Assembly: GCA_934278005.1 (NCBI GenBank)
Contig: CAKQWG010000162.1
Coordinates: forward strand, 1-7,030
Direction of reading: 5' to 3'
DNA length: 7,030 nucleotides
Source of the DNA: an uncultured Pirellulaceae bacterium
GTDB lineage: Bacteria > Planctomycetota > Planctomycetia > Pirellulales > Pirellulaceae
The notes under the pieces are model-generated. The model had not been told where the DNA came from. It saw only the letters and a list, made by a program, of their open reading frames with translations, and did not search any database. The number at the start of each line of letters is the position of its first letter. Within the stretch, counting starts at the first letter, position 1. The position numbers and the translations under genes are program-made. This document shows, piece after piece, positions 4,950-7,030 of the stretch.

Positions 4950-7030
4950 ATGCGCAGCTCAGTTTTCACCTCAGCGTTTCATCGCAAGAGTCTCGTTAGC
5001 TTGCTGGGGATGACGACGGCAGTGGCTCTGCTTGCTTGGCTGGTAAGCACCAGTCGTGCCATTGAAGCAGGAGATCCCGAGAGCGCCATGGCTAAAGCCC
5101 AACAATTGTTGCAAGATGGCAATGTCGCCGAGGCTGCACAACTGTTTCGAGCAACATCCCAGAATGCTGACGCAACCGATGCACAAGTAGTCCAGTCCCT
5201 TAAGTCGTTGCAACGGTGCCAGCAGCAACTGGGACTGTTCAGCTCGCTCGATGACGATCTGTCAGCCGCTATAGCCGCTCATCCAAACTCGTTTCGAGTA
5301 TTAGCCACCGCAGCTAATCAGATCTTGGCGGCTCAGCATTGGGGTACCGTCGCCGATCAAAAGTTTACTCGCGGTTGGAACCGCGGCGGACAACACGGGC
5401 AGATGATCAATGCGATCGAACAAGACCGATTGCAATCGCTCAAGTGGCGAACACGGGCGATCGAACTGGCCAACGAACAAGCTTCTGATAACGACTCCGA
5501 ACAGCCCGACAAAGCCAGCGAAGACAAGCAACCGCAAGAACTGAAGCAAGAAGCGGACCTGAGCCAGGAAATTGCCCAGTTGCATCTGGATCAAGCCCAG
5601 GCATTGCTGCTGGGACGCGACCGGATGTCCGCCTGGCGTTTGCAAGCCCTGACCGATCTCCAGGCGACTCCCGACTATTTGGACCTAGATAGCAACACCT
5701 TTTTGCCCTCTCGCCCAGCCCCGGTGAACGACGCTGGCGAGCCGGTCCTGTACGATCTGCCCGAATCCTGGCAGGCAGCTACCAGCGATGGTCAGCGGCT
5801 GCGCTGGTCGCTCGAACAGGCCGAAAAGTCCGAGGCTGTGCGCAGCCAAGCCAAATACCAATGGGCGAGCTTTCTCAATCAGCAGTTCTCTGTCGACACG
5901 CTGCAGCAAGACGCGTGGTTGTTTCGCAGAACTGGGCAGAGCGACGAATTGCCTGAGCAAGGCGTCGCGGCCATCCACACTTTGAAAGATAACGAGACGA
6001 TCGCCAAACTAGCCAATGGCATCCAGCGATTCACCCTGCCGGATGAATTCAATCCTATCCATCTGTTTCGGGAAGTTGCCAAGGGCTCGGATAATTTTGC
6101 AGAGAGCGCGGCTTGGGAATTGATTCAAATCTCGCTCAATCGCCGCCAGTATCCACAGGCTGCGGAGCAGTTGCAGAGCTACATCCAGCGTTTTAAAGTT
6201 ACCGACGAGTGGAAGCTGCAGTTGCTCGAGCACATCCGTCAACCGCGTGGGACGTTCGACGCGGTGAGCGCTCAGCCCGCCGGACAAGCAGCCAAATTGA
6301 GCCTGCTGTTTCGCAACGCCAACCAGATCGCCCTGACCGCGCGACGAGTCGACATCGAGAAAATCCTGCTCGATACCAAGACCTACTACCGCAACTTCAA
6401 AGCCCAGCAGCCCAACGATCGCTTCGGCAAGCTCATCGGCAAGCAAGCACCGCCGATCACATCGCCGGGGACGCTGTTTGACCAAATCAAAATCGACGAC
6501 TACTTATTGGAACAGGTTGCCGAGTGGAACCAGCCTCTGGAGGCTCGTCCTAATCACTGGGATCGACGCGTGCAGATCGAAACACCATTCAGCACCGCTG
6601 GTATGTATTTGATCGAAGGCACCTTAAGTGGCAAGGCTGACGCTAAACCACAGACGATCCGCATATTGGTATCGCTCGAAGACACCGCGCTGATGCAAAA
6701 GACGCTGTCTGATAACCAATGGCTGTTATGGACGACAGATGCGGTGAGCGGGCAGCCGATCGCCGGTGCCAACTTGGAAATGTTCGGTTTTGGCTGGGAC
6801 AATTCAGAGGATGGCCGCGGCGGGCGTGGCAAGATGATCACTGAGAATTTCGCTGCCCGTACCGACGCTCAGGGAATGGCCACAGTGCCGATTAAAGAAG
6901 GCATGCAGTGGTTCGGCGTGGCTCGCGGCCAAGATGGACGCATCGCTCTGCTTGGGCTGCAACACTTCTGGCAAGTGGCAATTGAGCCTACCCAGCATTT
7001 GGAGCTAAAAGCATACGGGGTCAGCGACCG
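4950..7030 (+). CDS. Exported alpha-2-macroglobulin family protein (N-terminal 693 residues, cut by window edge)
   Basis: The frame is open from the ATG at 4950 to the right edge (693 full codons). It begins with a signal peptide: R12-K13, a hydrophobic core (about 15-33), then S35-R36-A37 as a likely signal peptidase I site. There is no lipobox cysteine, unlike the lipoprotein E. coli YfaS. Residues about 45-125 form TPR-like helix pairs, 175-203 are a charged Q/E/D/K-rich linker, and 205-430 are mainly helical with another TPR-like stretch near 390-425. From about 435 it turns beta-rich (KLSLLFRNANQIALTARRV, near 445-465), like the first macroglobulin (MG) domain. WLLWTTDAVSGQPIAGANLE (591-610) is typical of MG domains in bacterial members. 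The view ends at YGVSDR, where family members usually continue into the 'RPxYRPGQ' MG2 motif. Known members are large periplasmic proteins, thought to trap foreign proteases through a bait region and often a CXEQ thioester; those parts are outside the window. Whether this one has a thioester is unknown. Confidence 0.9.
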   Translation, partial: MRSSVFTSAFHRKSLVSLLGMTTAVALLAWLVSTSRAIEAGDPESAMAKAQQLLQDGNVAEAAQLFRATSQNADATDAQVVQSLKSLQRCQQQLGLFSSLDDDLSAAIAAHPNSFRVLATAANQILAAQHWGTVADQKFTRGWNRGGQHGQMINAIEQDRLQSLKWRTRAIELANEQASDNDSEQPDKASEDKQPQELKQEADLSQEIAQLHLDQAQALLLGRDRMSAWRLQALTDLQATPDYLDLDSNTFLPSRPAPVNDAGEPVLYDLPESWQAATSDGQRLRWSLEQAEKSEAVRSQAKYQWASFLNQQFSVDTLQQDAWLFRRTGQSDELPEQGVAAIHTLKDNETIAKLANGIQRFTLPDEFNPIHLFREVAKGSDNFAESAAWELIQISLNRRQYPQAAEQLQSYIQRFKVTDEWKLQLLEHIRQPRGTFDAVSAQPAGQAAKLSLLFRNANQIALTARRVDIEKILLDTKTYYRNFKAQQPNDRFGKLIGKQAPPITSPGTLFDQIKIDDYLLEQVAEWNQPLEARPNHWDRRVQIETPFSTAGMYLIEGTLSGKADAKPQTIRILVSLEDTALMQKTLSDNQWLLWTTDAVSGQPIAGANLEMFGFGWDNSEDGRGGRGKMITENFAARTDAQGMATVPIKEGMQWFGVARGQDGRIALLGLQHFWQVAIEPTQHLELKAYGVSD

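Noticed and set aside
6009..6485. A minus-strand open frame of 158 codons inside the macroglobulin gene.
   Set aside because: The plus frame is continuous, has a signal peptide, and carries macroglobulin-like sequence; the reverse frame shows no motif and is explained as its shadow.

Overview
The window looks like chromosomal DNA from a planctomycete, most likely of the Pirellulaceae type. The base composition is moderately GC-rich by eye. Three things suggest this lineage: an alpha-2-macroglobulin family protein with a long N-terminal extension, a small secreted thioredoxin-fold-like protein carrying a C-Y-R-C motif, and a membrane-anchored protein resembling the TIGR03545 family encoded just behind a partial gene. 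The assignment rests on recalled family resemblance, not on a search. I see no tRNA, rRNA, CRISPR array, transposase or insertion-sequence ends.

Layout from left to right. (1) The last 30 codons of an unknown plus-strand gene end at 93. Four bases later a plus-strand gene begins (98-1849, 583 aa) for a one-pass membrane protein with a large, probably periplasmic, beta-rich and coiled-coil body. The two look like a translationally coupled pair. (2) A convergent minus-strand gene (1897-3615, 572 aa) encodes a soluble, all-helical protein of unknown function. The 47-base gap between the facing stop codons is filled by a long imperfect hairpin that could stop transcription from both sides. (3) A minus-strand gene (3787-4350, 187 aa) encodes a small exported thioredoxin-fold-like protein. 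It ends in a textbook intrinsic terminator (3713-3753), so it is probably a single-gene transcript separate from the helical-repeat gene. (4) A 599-base divergent intergenic region (4351-4949) contains a plus-strand terminator-like hairpin with no annotated plus-strand gene in front of it, plus two short palindromes near the next gene. (5) From 4950 to the right edge runs an uninterrupted plus-strand gene for an exported alpha-2-macroglobulin-like protein. The window cuts it off at about residue 693, apparently just at the start of the classical macroglobulin MG2 motif.

The genes do not form an obvious pathway. Three of the four main products are predicted to be exported or membrane-anchored, so the shared theme is the cell envelope or periplasm. 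I see no convincing new defence, mobile or biosynthetic system. The most useful leads are the orphan plus-strand terminator, the two uncharacterised protein families, and the thioredoxin-like protein whose cysteine pair is not in the usual catalytic position.
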